Source: Echinicola strongylocentroti (lineage in GTDB: Bacteria > Bacteroidota > Bacteroidia > Cytophagales > Cyclobacteriaceae). From it: DNA of 64,000 bases. The notes under the pieces are model-generated. The model was not told where the DNA came from and did no database searches. It saw nothing but the letters and a program-made list of their open reading frames with translations. The stretch covers positions 806,001-870,000 of the forward strand of contig NZ_CP030041.1 of the NCBI RefSeq assembly GCF_003260975.1. The letters are read 5' to 3'. Made by a program: the position numbers and the translations under genes. Below, one piece after another: positions 9,442-18,648 of this stretch (the first letter of the stretch is position 1; each line of letters starts with the position of its first letter).

Positions 9442-9625
9442 GCTCAAAAAACAACGATAAAATAAACCTTTTCCATTTTCCAAACATGCATTCTGACTGA
9501 TAACCAAAACGGGAAATTGATTGGTAGTTTTTTGTCGTTTTCAAACCATTTGGGGGCAATTCCTCGTATTAAACTGTGGACAGGTGATAACAACCTGCCG
9601 TTTTAATCATTCACCCAAAACTACA

Positions 9626-10243
9626 ATGAAATACTTCCTATTCTCCATAATTGCACTAATGACAGCATTTGGTTCTTTACGGGCGGCGCCTGACATGACT
9701 GCTTCATCCGATACAGCTACCTTTGCTGCGGGATGTTTCTGGTGCGTCGAGGCGCAGTTTTTACAACTTGAAGGCGTATCCAAGGTAGTCTCAGGCTATA
9801 CGGGTGGTCATGTGGCCAACCCAACCTACAAGGCGGTATGCACGGGCAAAACCGGACATGCCGAAGCCATTTCTATCGTTTATGACCCTGAAGTGATCAC
9901 GTACGATGAGCTATTGGAAGCGTTCTTTGTAGCGCATGACCCCACGCAACTAAACCGACAGGGAAATGATGTGGGCACCCAGTATAGAAGTGCGATATTC
10001 TACCATTCTGCCGCACAAAAAGAAAAGGCCGAATACTATATCAATAAACTCGATGAAGAAAACATCTATCCCAAAAAAATTGTTACGGAAGTAGCTCCCA
10101 TGGAAAAATTCTATGTAGCGGAGGATTACCACCAGAATTATTACAACCTCAACAAAGAGCAAGGCTATTGCCGCTATGTCATTACTCCTAAGTTGGAAAA
10201 ATTCCAAAAGGTGTTTAAAGATAAACTGAAGGAAGGAAAATAA
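9626..10243 (+). CDS. msrA: Peptide-methionine (S)-S-oxide reductase MsrA, exported
   Basis: Reduces methionine-S-sulfoxide in damaged proteins. It is a 205-residue protein with an N-terminal signal peptide (KYFLFSIIALMTAFGSLRA), so it acts in the periplasm or is membrane-associated. The MsrA catalytic motif GCFWCVE places the nucleophilic Cys at residue 37. Other family marks are VVSGYTGG, CTGKTGHAEA, YDPEVI, FVAHDPTQLNRQGNDVGTQYRS and AEDYHQNY. The frame is open further upstream to 9521, but the ATG at 9626 gives the signal peptide and normal length. It is followed after one base by msrB, so the pair is co-translated. Reductant supply (a periplasmic thioredoxin-like protein) is not visible here. 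Confidence 0.96.
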   Translation: MKYFLFSIIALMTAFGSLRAAPDMTASSDTATFAAGCFWCVEAQFLQLEGVSKVVSGYTGGHVANPTYKAVCTGKTGHAEAISIVYDPEVITYDELLEAFFVAHDPTQLNRQGNDVGTQYRSAIFYHSAAQKEKAEYYINKLDEENIYPKKIVTEVAPMEKFYVAEDYHQNYYNLNKEQGYCRYVITPKLEKFQKVFKDKLKEGK

Positions 10244-10244
10244 T

Positions 10245-10781
10245 ATGAAACGAATACTGATGATCGGTGTCCTGCTGACAGCCATTATTGGGTGTAGCAA
10301 AGGCCAAAGTAACCAAACCCAAGGCACCCAAAAAGAGAAAGCCGACAACCCCTACTACTCCCGGACAGACACCACTTCACTGGATGTTTCGGACGCGGAA
10401 TGGAAAAAAATCCTGCCGCCGTTCCTTTACGCAGTTGCAAGGGAAGCGGCAACAGAAAGGGCTTTTACGGGCCAATATTGGGACGCTGACACCAAAGGCA
10501 CTTATTACTGCGCAGTATGTGGCAATAAATTGTTTCTCTCAGAGGCCAAATTTGAAAGTGACTGTGGATGGCCAAGCTTCTTTGAGGCTGTACGCAAAAA
10601 CAGCGTGATCTACAAAGAAGACAACTCCCACGGCATGAACAGAATAGAAGTACTCTGTGGCAGGTGCGACTCCCACTTGGGACACATCTTTAACGATGGC
10701 CCACCTCCCACCCATAAGCGATTCTGTATGAATTCTATCTCCCTGGATTTTGAACCATTGGGGACGGTGGGGCTGAACTAG
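10245..10781 (+). CDS. msrB: Peptide-methionine (R)-S-oxide reductase MsrB, lipoprotein
   Basis: Reduces methionine-R-sulfoxide, complementing the S-specific MsrA encoded one base upstream. It is 178 residues long with a lipoprotein signal ending in IIGC (Cys17), so it is anchored in the envelope. The SelR/MsrB domain spans ~48-172. Zinc-binding pairs are CAVC (89/92) and CGRC (138/141), the catalytic Cys is in RFCMNS (161), and an additional Cys in SDCGWPSF (107) may resolve the sulfenate. The other motif GHIFNDGPPPTHKR is intact. The pairing of exported MsrA and lipidated MsrB suggests repair of oxidised envelope proteins. Confidence 0.96.
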   Translation: MKRILMIGVLLTAIIGCSKGQSNQTQGTQKEKADNPYYSRTDTTSLDVSDAEWKKILPPFLYAVAREAATERAFTGQYWDADTKGTYYCAVCGNKLFLSEAKFESDCGWPSFFEAVRKNSVIYKEDNSHGMNRIEVLCGRCDSHLGHIFNDGPPPTHKRFCMNSISLDFEPLGTVGLN

Positions 10782-10805
10782 CGCTATGAATAATTACTTC
10801 TTTAT

Positions 10806-10897
10806 AATCAGGCTGTCGATATCCCTCCTCTCGTTGTAACAGTCTTTTCTGGCCCATTTCGGAGACACCTGATTTCGACTATTGGGACAGCCTGATT
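10806..10897. repeat. 12-bp inverted repeat between convergent msrB and sulfatase genes
   Basis: AATCAGGCTGTC (10806-10817) and GACAGCCTGATT (10886-10897) are perfect complements separated by 68 bases. The right arm touches the sulfatase stop at 10898. It may act as a weak bidirectional end signal or be the ends of a decayed small element; there is no T run. Confidence 0.5.
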
Positions 10898-12352
10898 TTA
10901 TTGTTTTTCAACTGGCATTTTTGCATCTGTTTTTTCCAGCCAAACGGTTAACTTTTGCTTCAATTCATCCGCTAGCTCATTTCGTTCAGCGATAAGATTA
11001 TATTTTTCAGATAAATCAGCAGAAAGATCATATAATTCATCCTCGGTACCATCATAATAGTGGATCAGCTTAAAGTCTCCCGACCGGATAATGGAATAAG
11101 GAACTACGTCCACTCCGCGATAGTGGGGAAAATGCCAGAACAGATCGCGGCTATACGTTTTTCCAGGGTGATTGATCATTTCCAGTAGGTTTACACCATC
11201 CCAGTTATCTTCAGCCACTTCGCCATCCACATAATTTAGAATCGTAGGAATAATATCCATGGTAATCATAGGAGATGCCGTTTCTTTTCCTTGGGGTATT
11301 TTACCAGGCCATCTCATGATGGTGGGCACCCTTATCCCTCCTTCGTAGGGGTATCCTTTTTGGGACCTCAGCGGTGTATTATTAGTGATAAGGTGGGATG
11401 GATTACCCATAAGCCCTCCATTGTCAGAAGTAAAAATCACTAGTGTATTTCCACTGATCCCTAAACTATCCAAGGTCGCCACTACTTTTCCCACATTTTC
11501 GTCGAGGCTTTTGACCATGGCTGCATAAACAGGGTTTTGCTGATCTCCTGGCTCTTTGGATTCATAATCACTGACCAAATCAGCTTTTCCCATTAATGGG
11601 GTATGCACGGTATAGCTGGCCCACTGTACGAAAAATGGCTTGTCTTTATTTTCTTGGATAAAACCCACCAATTCATCTCCTTCTCTATCAGTAAGGTACT
11701 CACCTTCTTTTCTCGGAGCCAAATTAGGAATGATATATTCCTCATTTCCATTGAATGGCTTATAGGGATCAAAGTAACTTGGCGGTTGTCCTAGATCACA
11801 GCCTCCTATATTCACATCGAACCCTTGATGTTCAGGAAAGTATTCATCAGGCCCCAAATGCCACTTACCAATATGAGCGGTCTTATAACCTCTGTCTTTT
11901 AAAAGCTCTGCAATCGTCACTTCTGACAATGGCATATAAAGGTAGTTTTTGGGTGTTTTCAAGGGTTTATCGCCATTTTCATCATAGCCTTGGGGATTTT
12001 GGCCATCCGGTGGTATGATTCCTCCTTGAAACCTAGCCCTAATCCAGTCCGTAATACCTGTCCTCGAAGGGTATTTACCAGTCATCATTGCAGCCCTAGT
12101 AGGCGAACAAATGGCTGCAGCAGCATACGAATTGGTAAATCTCAGTCCCTCACGTGCCAGTGCATCGATATGTGGGGTATCGTAAAAATCACTCCCAAAC
12201 GCTCCCACATCCGTCCAGCCAAGGTCATCGACATGAATCAAAACGATATTGGGAAGGGAATCGCTAGCTCCAGTTTCCTCAGTTGTAGCTGATTGTTTGG
12301 AACATGACGATCCGACCATCAGCAATACGATAACAATAATATAGTTCTTCAT
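10898..12352 (-). CDS. Sulfatase (formylglycine-dependent), lipoprotein, in SusCD locus 2
   Basis: Hydrolyses a sulfate ester, probably on a glycan handled by the SusCD pair upstream. It is 484 residues with lipobox GSSC (Cys17). The alkaline-phosphatase-like sulfatase domain starts PNIVLIHVDDLGWTD (metal-binding Asp pair about 42-43). The maturation motif CSPTR has Cys82, which a sulfatase-maturating enzyme would turn into formylglycine; none is encoded in the window. Further marks are GKWHLG (about 160), the TSDNGG metal site, and a C-terminal DUF4976-like tail. It lies 49 bases after the SusD gene on the same strand, so it is probably the last gene of that operon. Substrate is not predictable. 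Confidence 0.94.
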   Translation of the reverse strand: MKNYIIVIVLLMVGSSCSKQSATTEETGASDSLPNIVLIHVDDLGWTDVGAFGSDFYDTPHIDALAREGLRFTNSYAAAAICSPTRAAMMTGKYPSRTGITDWIRARFQGGIIPPDGQNPQGYDENGDKPLKTPKNYLYMPLSEVTIAELLKDRGYKTAHIGKWHLGPDEYFPEHQGFDVNIGGCDLGQPPSYFDPYKPFNGNEEYIIPNLAPRKEGEYLTDREGDELVGFIQENKDKPFFVQWASYTVHTPLMGKADLVSDYESKEPGDQQNPVYAAMVKSLDENVGKVVATLDSLGISGNTLVIFTSDNGGLMGNPSHLITNNTPLRSQKGYPYEGGIRVPTIMRWPGKIPQGKETASPMITMDIIPTILNYVDGEVAEDNWDGVNLLEMINHPGKTYSRDLFWHFPHYRGVDVVPYSIIRSGDFKLIHYYDGTEDELYDLSADLSEKYNLIAERNELADELKQKLTVWLEKTDAKMPVEKQ

Positions 12353-12401
12353 AGTATTTTATAGTCAAAGGTGGGTGATATGCCCACCTTTGATTGATTA
12401 T

Positions 12402-13889
12402 TTAGTAGCCAGGGTTTTGTTCTAAGTTTGGATTGGTATCTATTTGCTGTAGTGGAATGGGATAGAGAACTTGGTGTGGTTTGGCATCATAACCTCTGCC
12501 TTGGGCACTTAAAATAAATTTGCCATGACGGATCAAATCCTCTCTTCTCAGCCCTTCGCTGTAAAATTCCCTACCTCTTTCTTCAAGAATAAAATCCCTC
12601 AAAGCCTCTTTGGAAGGAAAATCGGACGGGGAAATTTCCCTGGCATTTACACGGTTACGAATTTCATTGATCAGGCCGATGCTTTCCTGGTTTGGCCCAC
12701 TAACCTCATTTAACGCTTCTGCCCTTGACAAAAGCACATCTGCATACCGGATATACACAATATCGTTTCCATGGGATTCTCCTATGGCATCCGGATCCGG
12801 CCAATACTTAAAGCTCCTTACATTGTCCAAAGCTGTCCCGTCCTCTCGCTCTACAAGCTCTACGGGATCACCGGAAATGTTGGTATATTCCGTCACGAAA
12901 AGATCCCTCCTTAGGTCTTCTTCGCCAAAGGTTTTGTAGAAAGCGGTGTAGGTCCTGAACTGCGCACCATAATTGGCCCAAGAGTCCAAAACAGGATATC
13001 CAGGAGGAAATGCATGTGCCATATAGTTGTTTTGGTAGCCCGACTGTGGTAGGCATGGAGCCCTGAAAACGTATTCTTTGTTTTGCTCTCCATCCACAGA
13101 GAACAATTCTTCATAATCATCATACAATGCATAATACCCTAAATCAATCACTTCCTGAGCGGTAGCGGCTGCCATCTCCCAATTTTTGTCGTTCAGGTAC
13201 AGCTTCATCAGGTATCCTAGTGCGGCTCCTTTGGTGGCCCTACCTATCAAGGTTTCTTCCGTAGGCAAGTTAGCTGCTGCAAATTCCAAATCAGCTATTA
13301 CATAATTAAAAAATGCTTCTTTTGTAGCCCTCGGAGTGCTTTGGCCGATTTCCTCAATCTCTTCAGGGCTGGCACCTTCGGGAATTTCGATAATCGGTGT
13401 AGGGCCAAATAGGTTGTAGAGATAATAATATGCCGATGCACGGATAAACCTGGCTTCTCCAATAATGGCATTCAATTCTGCCTCAGGTAAGTCCGTCAGG
13501 TCATTGGCCACGATCAGTACCGTGTTGGCACTGGCTATGGCTGCGTACATTTTGTTCCATTGGCCATTTAGGATGCCATTGTTTACCGGCCAAGAAAACT
13601 GTATAAACGGAGCGGCCACTGCTTCTAGCCCCCCGCCAGTTTCGAATGAGACATCCGTACAAAACTCATTGAGCAAATAGGTATAGTTCCTATGATCATA
13701 GGAGATAATCCTCGACCTAGCATAAGCACCGGTAAGCAGTGCATCCACCCCTGATGGGTCCTGAAGGAAGCTATCAGGATCATACTGGGTATACACTTCT
13801 TCTTCCAAAAATCCCATGCACCCTGTAAAGCCCGCAAGCAATATAAGTGCTATCATTCGATTGATATATTTTCTATTTAGCGTTTTCAT
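12402..13889 (-). CDS. SusD/RagB family glycan-binding lipoprotein (locus 2)
   Basis: A 495-residue outer-membrane ligand-binding lipoprotein. The lipoprotein signal ends in GFTGC (Cys about 24). It shows SusD marks such as IGEARFIRASAYYYLYNLFGPTP (about 145-170), the central YMAHAFPPGYPV, a C-terminal LINEIRNRVNAR, LEERGREFYSEGLRREDLIRHG and the closing YPIPLQQIDTNPNLEQNPGY. It is 13 bases downstream of the SusC gene. Only modest similarity to the locus-1 SusD is visible by eye, so the two loci likely bind different ligands. The adjacent sulfatase hints at a sulfated glycan. Confidence 0.95.
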   Translation of the reverse strand: MKTLNRKYINRMIALILLAGFTGCMGFLEEEVYTQYDPDSFLQDPSGVDALLTGAYARSRIISYDHRNYTYLLNEFCTDVSFETGGGLEAVAAPFIQFSWPVNNGILNGQWNKMYAAIASANTVLIVANDLTDLPEAELNAIIGEARFIRASAYYYLYNLFGPTPIIEIPEGASPEEIEEIGQSTPRATKEAFFNYVIADLEFAAANLPTEETLIGRATKGAALGYLMKLYLNDKNWEMAAATAQEVIDLGYYALYDDYEELFSVDGEQNKEYVFRAPCLPQSGYQNNYMAHAFPPGYPVLDSWANYGAQFRTYTAFYKTFGEEDLRRDLFVTEYTNISGDPVELVEREDGTALDNVRSFKYWPDPDAIGESHGNDIVYIRYADVLLSRAEALNEVSGPNQESIGLINEIRNRVNAREISPSDFPSKEALRDFILEERGREFYSEGLRREDLIRHGKFILSAQGRGYDAKPHQVLYPIPLQQIDTNPNLEQNPGY

Positions 13890-13902
13890 TAGTTGCGTTT
13901 TT

Positions 13903-16900
13903 TTAAAAGGTTACATTCACTCCGAACCGTACTGTTCTGCTGAGCGGGTAGCTATTATAACTCACCTTGGAAACATTACTTGCTCCCGAGGCACTGGCAT
14001 CTGGGTCAAACCCTTCAAAATCGGTTATGGTCAATAAATTGTCCCCAGCCACATAAGCATTAACGTTGCTAAACACCTTGTTTCCTTTGAGTGGAAAATT
14101 ATACCCCAATGTTACCGTCTTCAGTCGGAAAAACGATGCATCTTTTACTGTCATCGAATTGATCACAAAGTCCCCTCCATAGGCAGTAGGGTTTACACCA
14201 CTTGGATACTCATTAGTGGGGTTTTCTGGTGTCCATCTGTTAAGAAGGTATTCGGAGATACGGTTTCTGTATTCGTTAGTGGGATATAATGATTCGGTTA
14301 CATTGGCATCCAGTGTCTGTATCCCATTCACCCATTGCATAAAAACATCCAGTGACCAGTTTTTATAATTCAAGGTATTGCTAAACCCTAACGTAAAGTC
14401 AGGAAAAGGATCCCCCAGCACTACCCTATCCTCTAAATCTATCGCTCCATCATTGTTTTGGTCCTTGAACTTTATATGTCCAGGAGCTGCATTTGGCTGG
14501 GCAGAGTTTTCTATATCATCATCTAACTGGAAAATCCCTTCCGTCTCAAAACCGTAAAATGAGCGCATTGCCACTCCTTCACGAACTAGTAAAAAGTTAT
14601 TAATGAAGGTCCCTATATTACCTGAAATGATTTCAGGAATAAAATCGGGCAACTCGGTCACCTCATTCTTCAACAGTGAAAAATTAAGCGTAGAACTCCA
14701 TTTGAAATCATTGTTTTGGATATTGACTGAATTCAGCATAAAATCAATTCCTGAATTTTTGGCAGATCCGAAGTTCACCAAAATATTGGTAAAGCCTACC
14801 ACCGACGGAATGGGCTTACTGAAAATCTGGTCTTTGGTCGTTCGGATATAATAATCGATGGACCCGTGTACCCGGTCATTGGCGAAACCAAAATCAAGGC
14901 CAAAATTAATCTCTTCGGTAGTTTCCCATTTTAAGTTTGGATTGGGCAACCGTGCCGGAACTACCCCTTGATAAATAGCATCTCCAAAAACGGCACTTCC
15001 ACCAGCTACCAATGTCTGGATCGTACTGAAATTGGGCACTCCCTGATTCCCAAGCTGACCATACCCTAGCCGCAACTTTGCCGTACTCATCGTGTTGGCT
15101 ATTGGCTTAAAGAAGGGTTCGTCAGTAATCCTCCAAGCAAAAGCCCCTGAAGGGAATATTCCGTACTTATTAGTGTCAGAAAACCTGGATGTACCATCTG
15201 CCCTGATGGAAGCTGTAAACAAATATTTACCTTTCAAATCATAATTTACACGCCCCAAAAAGCCATTGAGACGGTTCCTGTTTCGAGACGAGCTCACATC
15301 GTCTCCATTGTCTCCATCTCCACTTTGGAGTAAGTCAGCAAAGGTCACATCGGACAAGAAATCCCTTGAACTGGCATTGACCCCTACCGTTAGAAATTCT
15401 TCAAAAGTGGCCCCTGCCATTAAGTTCAAATGATGGTCTTCATTGAATTGCTTATCGTATTTCACCAAAAACTCGGCTAGCCACTGCACATAATCGGATG
15501 AATTTCTGGACCCGATCCCTCCATTGCTCCGACCGTTTAAGGTGGATCGATCTCTGTAATTGGAAGTCATTCCTGTGGCATTTGTCCCACCCAGTCTTAC
15601 TGAACCAACTAAGCCTTTTATCGGCTCAAATTCCGTAGAAAATGTCCCATAAAACCGACTATCTAGGTTTTCCTGTGTTACACCATTGATCAGTGCCTGT
15701 GGATTGTCCAATGCGATAAAGTCATTGAGGTAATACCGGCCACTTCCATCAAGTCCTGCTGGTAAAGTAGGATCAAATTGAATGGCAGAATTAATGGGAC
15801 CCGCATTTTCGTTTGCAGCATTTGAAAACAGAATGGCATTTTGAGTCGACCTAGTATAGTTGATATTGAACTTGAACCTCAAAAACTCCTTTGGCCTAAA
15901 GTCCAAATTGGTCCGTAAGTTCAGCTTTTTAAAGTTGGAGTTTTTCACTAACCCCTCTTGGTTAAAGTAGTTTAATCCAGCATAATAGGTGCTTTTCTCA
16001 GAACCTCCAGACATGCTGATTTGGTGGTTTTGCACTGGTGCGCGATCATTGAAAATCACATCCTGCCAGTTGGTTCCCTCTCCCATTTGTGAGACTTCGT
16101 CTTGTGTATAGATCGGGTCTCCTCCACCTTCTTCACGAATGGCATTTAATGTCTCCATGTATTGCCGGCCGTTGAGTACATCTATCCTTTTTGCCACCGA
16201 CTGCACACCATAATAGGCATTGTATTTAAGGACAGGATCACCTTTTTTGCCACTCTTGGTGGTGATCAGCACCACTCCATTTGCAGCTCTGGTACCATAG
16301 ATGGCAGCAGAGGATGCATCCTTGAGCACTTCAATAGAAGCGATATCATCTGGTGATAGGTCAGACGGATTGATTCCCGGGAGACCATCCACTACGATCA
16401 GCGCATCGTTATCTCCGTTGATTGATCCTGCCCCTCTTATTTGGATTTTTGTTTGGGCGCCGGGAGCAGAATTTGGTTGACTGATATTGACACCTGCTGC
16501 TCTACCATTGAGCAATTGTAGGGCATTGGAATTGGCCCCTTGGGTAAAATTATCTTCGCTCAAAGACACTACCGCCCCAGTGAGGTCACTCTTTTTTTGC
16601 ACGCCATATCCCACGACCACCACCTCATTCAGTCCACTTAGGATTTCTTGCATGACCACATTGACCTCTGTCCGGTTTCCCACGGTTTCACGCGCTGTTT
16701 CATAGCCTATAAATGAAAACTCCAGCACAGCATCTCCATTTTCTACTTCTATCTGATAGCCTCCGTCAATGTCCGTAACGGTACCTTTTTGGGTGCCGAT
16801 TATGCGTACATTGACCCCTGGAACTCCTGCAGGCTCTGCTGGTGAAGTTACTTTCCCCCTCACCATTATCGCTGCATCATCAGGAGATATGGGCCTCTGT

Positions 16901-17319
16901 TTCTTTGACGCCGTTGTTTTTATTTTTGGGGTAATGACAATACTGTTATCTATCTTCTGGTACTGCAAATCGGTGTTTTCCAATAGAAGATCCAAGGTCT
17001 TCTTGAGTGTCCTTCTTTCTGTAGAAATACTGACCTTATCGTATTCTTTTACATATTCCAATTTGTAAGAAAATCGATAAGGGGTATTGTCTTCTATTTT
17101 TTTAAAAGCCGCTATCAGTGGTTCATCCTCCAGCTCGATGGTTACAAACACATCATTCAGCCCCGGAATTTGATTACTAGCTTTGACAGGTTCGATGAGG
17201 AATACCGAAAGCATCAGCAACATCCAAAATGTCCAAATCTGCTTGTTTGAAACTGGCCAAACACTGTCTCGTTGGTCCATTTCGGGTACATAATTCGTCC
17301 CATGTAAAGTTAATTTCAT
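13903..17319 (-). CDS. SusC/RagA TonB-dependent transporter with STN domain (locus 2)
   Basis: A transporter of about 1138 residues. The frame is open to an ATG at 17412, but the preceding 31 codons are proline/glycine-rich and lie in a GC-rich hairpin leader. The ATG at 17319, after an A-rich tract, is therefore preferred. Order: N-terminal cytoplasmic stretch and hydrophobic signal (IWTFWMLLMLSVFLIEPVKA); STN domain (with YRFSYKLEYV); carboxypeptidase-like regulatory domain (GVPGVNVRIIGTQKGTVTDI); TonB box LNEVVVVGYG; plug (GRAAGVNIS, TKIQIRGAGS, DALIVVDGLPG); barrel ending NSYPLSRTVRFGVNVTF. It should signal through the FecR gene 117 bases upstream. Ligand unknown. Confidence 0.94.
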   Translation of the reverse strand: MKLTLHGTNYVPEMDQRDSVWPVSNKQIWTFWMLLMLSVFLIEPVKASNQIPGLNDVFVTIELEDEPLIAAFKKIEDNTPYRFSYKLEYVKEYDKVSISTERRTLKKTLDLLLENTDLQYQKIDNSIVITPKIKTTASKKQRPISPDDAAIMVRGKVTSPAEPAGVPGVNVRIIGTQKGTVTDIDGGYQIEVENGDAVLEFSFIGYETARETVGNRTEVNVVMQEILSGLNEVVVVGYGVQKKSDLTGAVVSLSEDNFTQGANSNALQLLNGRAAGVNISQPNSAPGAQTKIQIRGAGSINGDNDALIVVDGLPGINPSDLSPDDIASIEVLKDASSAAIYGTRAANGVVLITTKSGKKGDPVLKYNAYYGVQSVAKRIDVLNGRQYMETLNAIREEGGGDPIYTQDEVSQMGEGTNWQDVIFNDRAPVQNHQISMSGGSEKSTYYAGLNYFNQEGLVKNSNFKKLNLRTNLDFRPKEFLRFKFNINYTRSTQNAILFSNAANENAGPINSAIQFDPTLPAGLDGSGRYYLNDFIALDNPQALINGVTQENLDSRFYGTFSTEFEPIKGLVGSVRLGGTNATGMTSNYRDRSTLNGRSNGGIGSRNSSDYVQWLAEFLVKYDKQFNEDHHLNLMAGATFEEFLTVGVNASSRDFLSDVTFADLLQSGDGDNGDDVSSSRNRNRLNGFLGRVNYDLKGKYLFTASIRADGTSRFSDTNKYGIFPSGAFAWRITDEPFFKPIANTMSTAKLRLGYGQLGNQGVPNFSTIQTLVAGGSAVFGDAIYQGVVPARLPNPNLKWETTEEINFGLDFGFANDRVHGSIDYYIRTTKDQIFSKPIPSVVGFTNILVNFGSAKNSGIDFMLNSVNIQNNDFKWSSTLNFSLLKNEVTELPDFIPEIISGNIGTFINNFLLVREGVAMRSFYGFETEGIFQLDDDIENSAQPNAAPGHIKFKDQNNDGAIDLEDRVVLGDPFPDFTLGFSNTLNYKNWSLDVFMQWVNGIQTLDANVTESLYPTNEYRNRISEYLLNRWTPENPTNEYPSGVNPTAYGGDFVINSMTVKDASFFRLKTVTLGYNFPLKGNKVFSNVNAYVAGDNLLTITDFEGFDPDASASGASNVSKVSYNSYPLSRTVRFGVNVTF

Positions 17320-17352
17320 AATTTTAGGTAGGTTTTTGTTAATAATATAATT

Positions 17353-17399
17353 GACAAATTCAACTCCATTTGGAGTCAGCTGTCCCGGCGGCATCCGGG
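17353..17399 (-). promoter_or_regulatory. Two stem-loops in the fecR-susC leader (locus 2)
   Basis: Between the fecR stop (17436) and the chosen susC start (17319) lie CCCGG/CCGGG (17384-17388 with 17395-17399) and ACTCC/GGAGT (17363-17376). The second can be extended by GACA/TGTC closing pairs. As in locus 1, the susC leader is structured without being a clear terminator, which may set expression relative to fecR. Confidence 0.5.
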
Positions 17400-17435
17400 G
17401 CGGCTTTTTCATTTAATTTTCGGTTATTTTTAAAC

Positions 17436-18431
17436 TTAGAGGCACTTTTTTCCATCAAAATACACGGTACCGTCCTCTACTTTATAAGTGACTCCATTCA
17501 GCTTTGAGAGGACTTCAAGTACATGATCCAGGGATTCTTTTCCAGAGAACTTGGATGTAAACCGACAGGTTTTCAGTCGTTCATTCTCAAATTTGAATTG
17601 CTTACCAAAGTGCTTTTCTAAAATGACTACAGCATCCTGAAAGGTGGAGTTTTCGAATATCAAATCTCCATTTCGCCAAGAACATAATGATGAGGCATCC
17701 ACTTCGCTAAATGCAAATGCATCATTTTCCAAACTATATGAAATCTGCTGATTTGGTGTGATTGTCGCCATTCCTTCCTGTCTTTTCCCCACTCCTACTT
17801 TTCCAGTCCTCACTGTTACCTGTATATTTTGATCCTCTTTATAAGCTCGAACGTTGAATGAGGTACCCAAAACACGTGTCGTAACGCTTCCTGTCTTGAC
17901 AGTAAAAGGACGGCCCTTATCTTCTTCTACCTCAAAATAAGCCTCTCCCGTTATCTCCACATTTCTTATGGAAAAAGTTTCTAAATACCTTATCTCGGAA
18001 GCAGCATTAAGCCATACCTTACTTCCATCTGGCAAAACCACCGGCACTACCTCTCCTATTTCAGCACGCCTGTATTGCCATTTCTCCTGTTCTTCTTTGT
18101 TGATTTCATTCCAGAACCAACCACCTCCCAATAATGACAACACCAAAATAGCCGCAATACTGCTCCACACCTTCCATTGCTTATTCCTTTTTCTCTTCGT
18201 TACCCTAAGATGACTCGTTTTGGTTTGATTGATTCTTTCTAAAAGTACAGCTGTATCATAAGGAGGCTTGGATATCCCCTCTTGGCTCCACGTCTCGGAC
18301 ATATCCTTCCCTATCAATTCCGAAATCTCAGGATCTTCCAATGATTCAAACAATTCGTCCATCTCTTCCGAGGAACACTTACCTGCTACGTAACTGCGCC
18401 ACAGGGATAAAAACCGTTCTTTCTTATTCAA
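17436..18431 (-). CDS. FecR-family anti-sigma factor (locus 2)
   Basis: A 331-residue inner-membrane regulator. The cytoplasmic part (1-88) carries SYVAGKCSSEEMDELFES and a basic KRKRNKQWK before the single transmembrane helix (about 89-107, WSSIAAILVLSLLGGGWFW). The periplasmic FecR domain has VLPDGSKVWLNAASEI and ITGEAYFEVEEDKGRPF; the C-terminal DUF4974-like domain ends VTYKVEDGTVYFDGKKCL. It sits between its sigma gene (217 bases upstream) and susC, the usual order. Expected role: sequester the sigma factor until the SusC STN domain signals ligand. Confidence 0.94.
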   Translation of the reverse strand: MNKKERFLSLWRSYVAGKCSSEEMDELFESLEDPEISELIGKDMSETWSQEGISKPPYDTAVLLERINQTKTSHLRVTKRKRNKQWKVWSSIAAILVLSLLGGGWFWNEINKEEQEKWQYRRAEIGEVVPVVLPDGSKVWLNAASEIRYLETFSIRNVEITGEAYFEVEEDKGRPFTVKTGSVTTRVLGTSFNVRAYKEDQNIQVTVRTGKVGVGKRQEGMATITPNQQISYSLENDAFAFSEVDASSLCSWRNGDLIFENSTFQDAVVILEKHFGKQFKFENERLKTCRFTSKFSGKESLDHVLEVLSKLNGVTYKVEDGTVYFDGKKCL

Positions 18432-18648
18432 CTTTTTACTGGTTGCTTTTAGGTAGGACGTCTCTCAACCGACAAGAGGACTAGTGACCTGTCCATTTAT
18501 TTTTAAAAAAATTTAAGTCCCCTCCTTTCTACCAAAATAATATCGCAAAAACCAACAATCCTAAAGCCACATTTCAGGCTAAACAAAAATACAGGGGGAT
18601 GAATTGGTTATACAAAAATCATGTATCCACGATGTTACACTTACCAAA

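Noticed and set aside
17320..17412. 31-codon N-terminal extension of the locus-2 SusC protein
   Set aside because: The extension is Pro/Gly-rich, lies within leader hairpins and precedes a normal signal region; the internal ATG at 17319 is a better start, though this is not proven.
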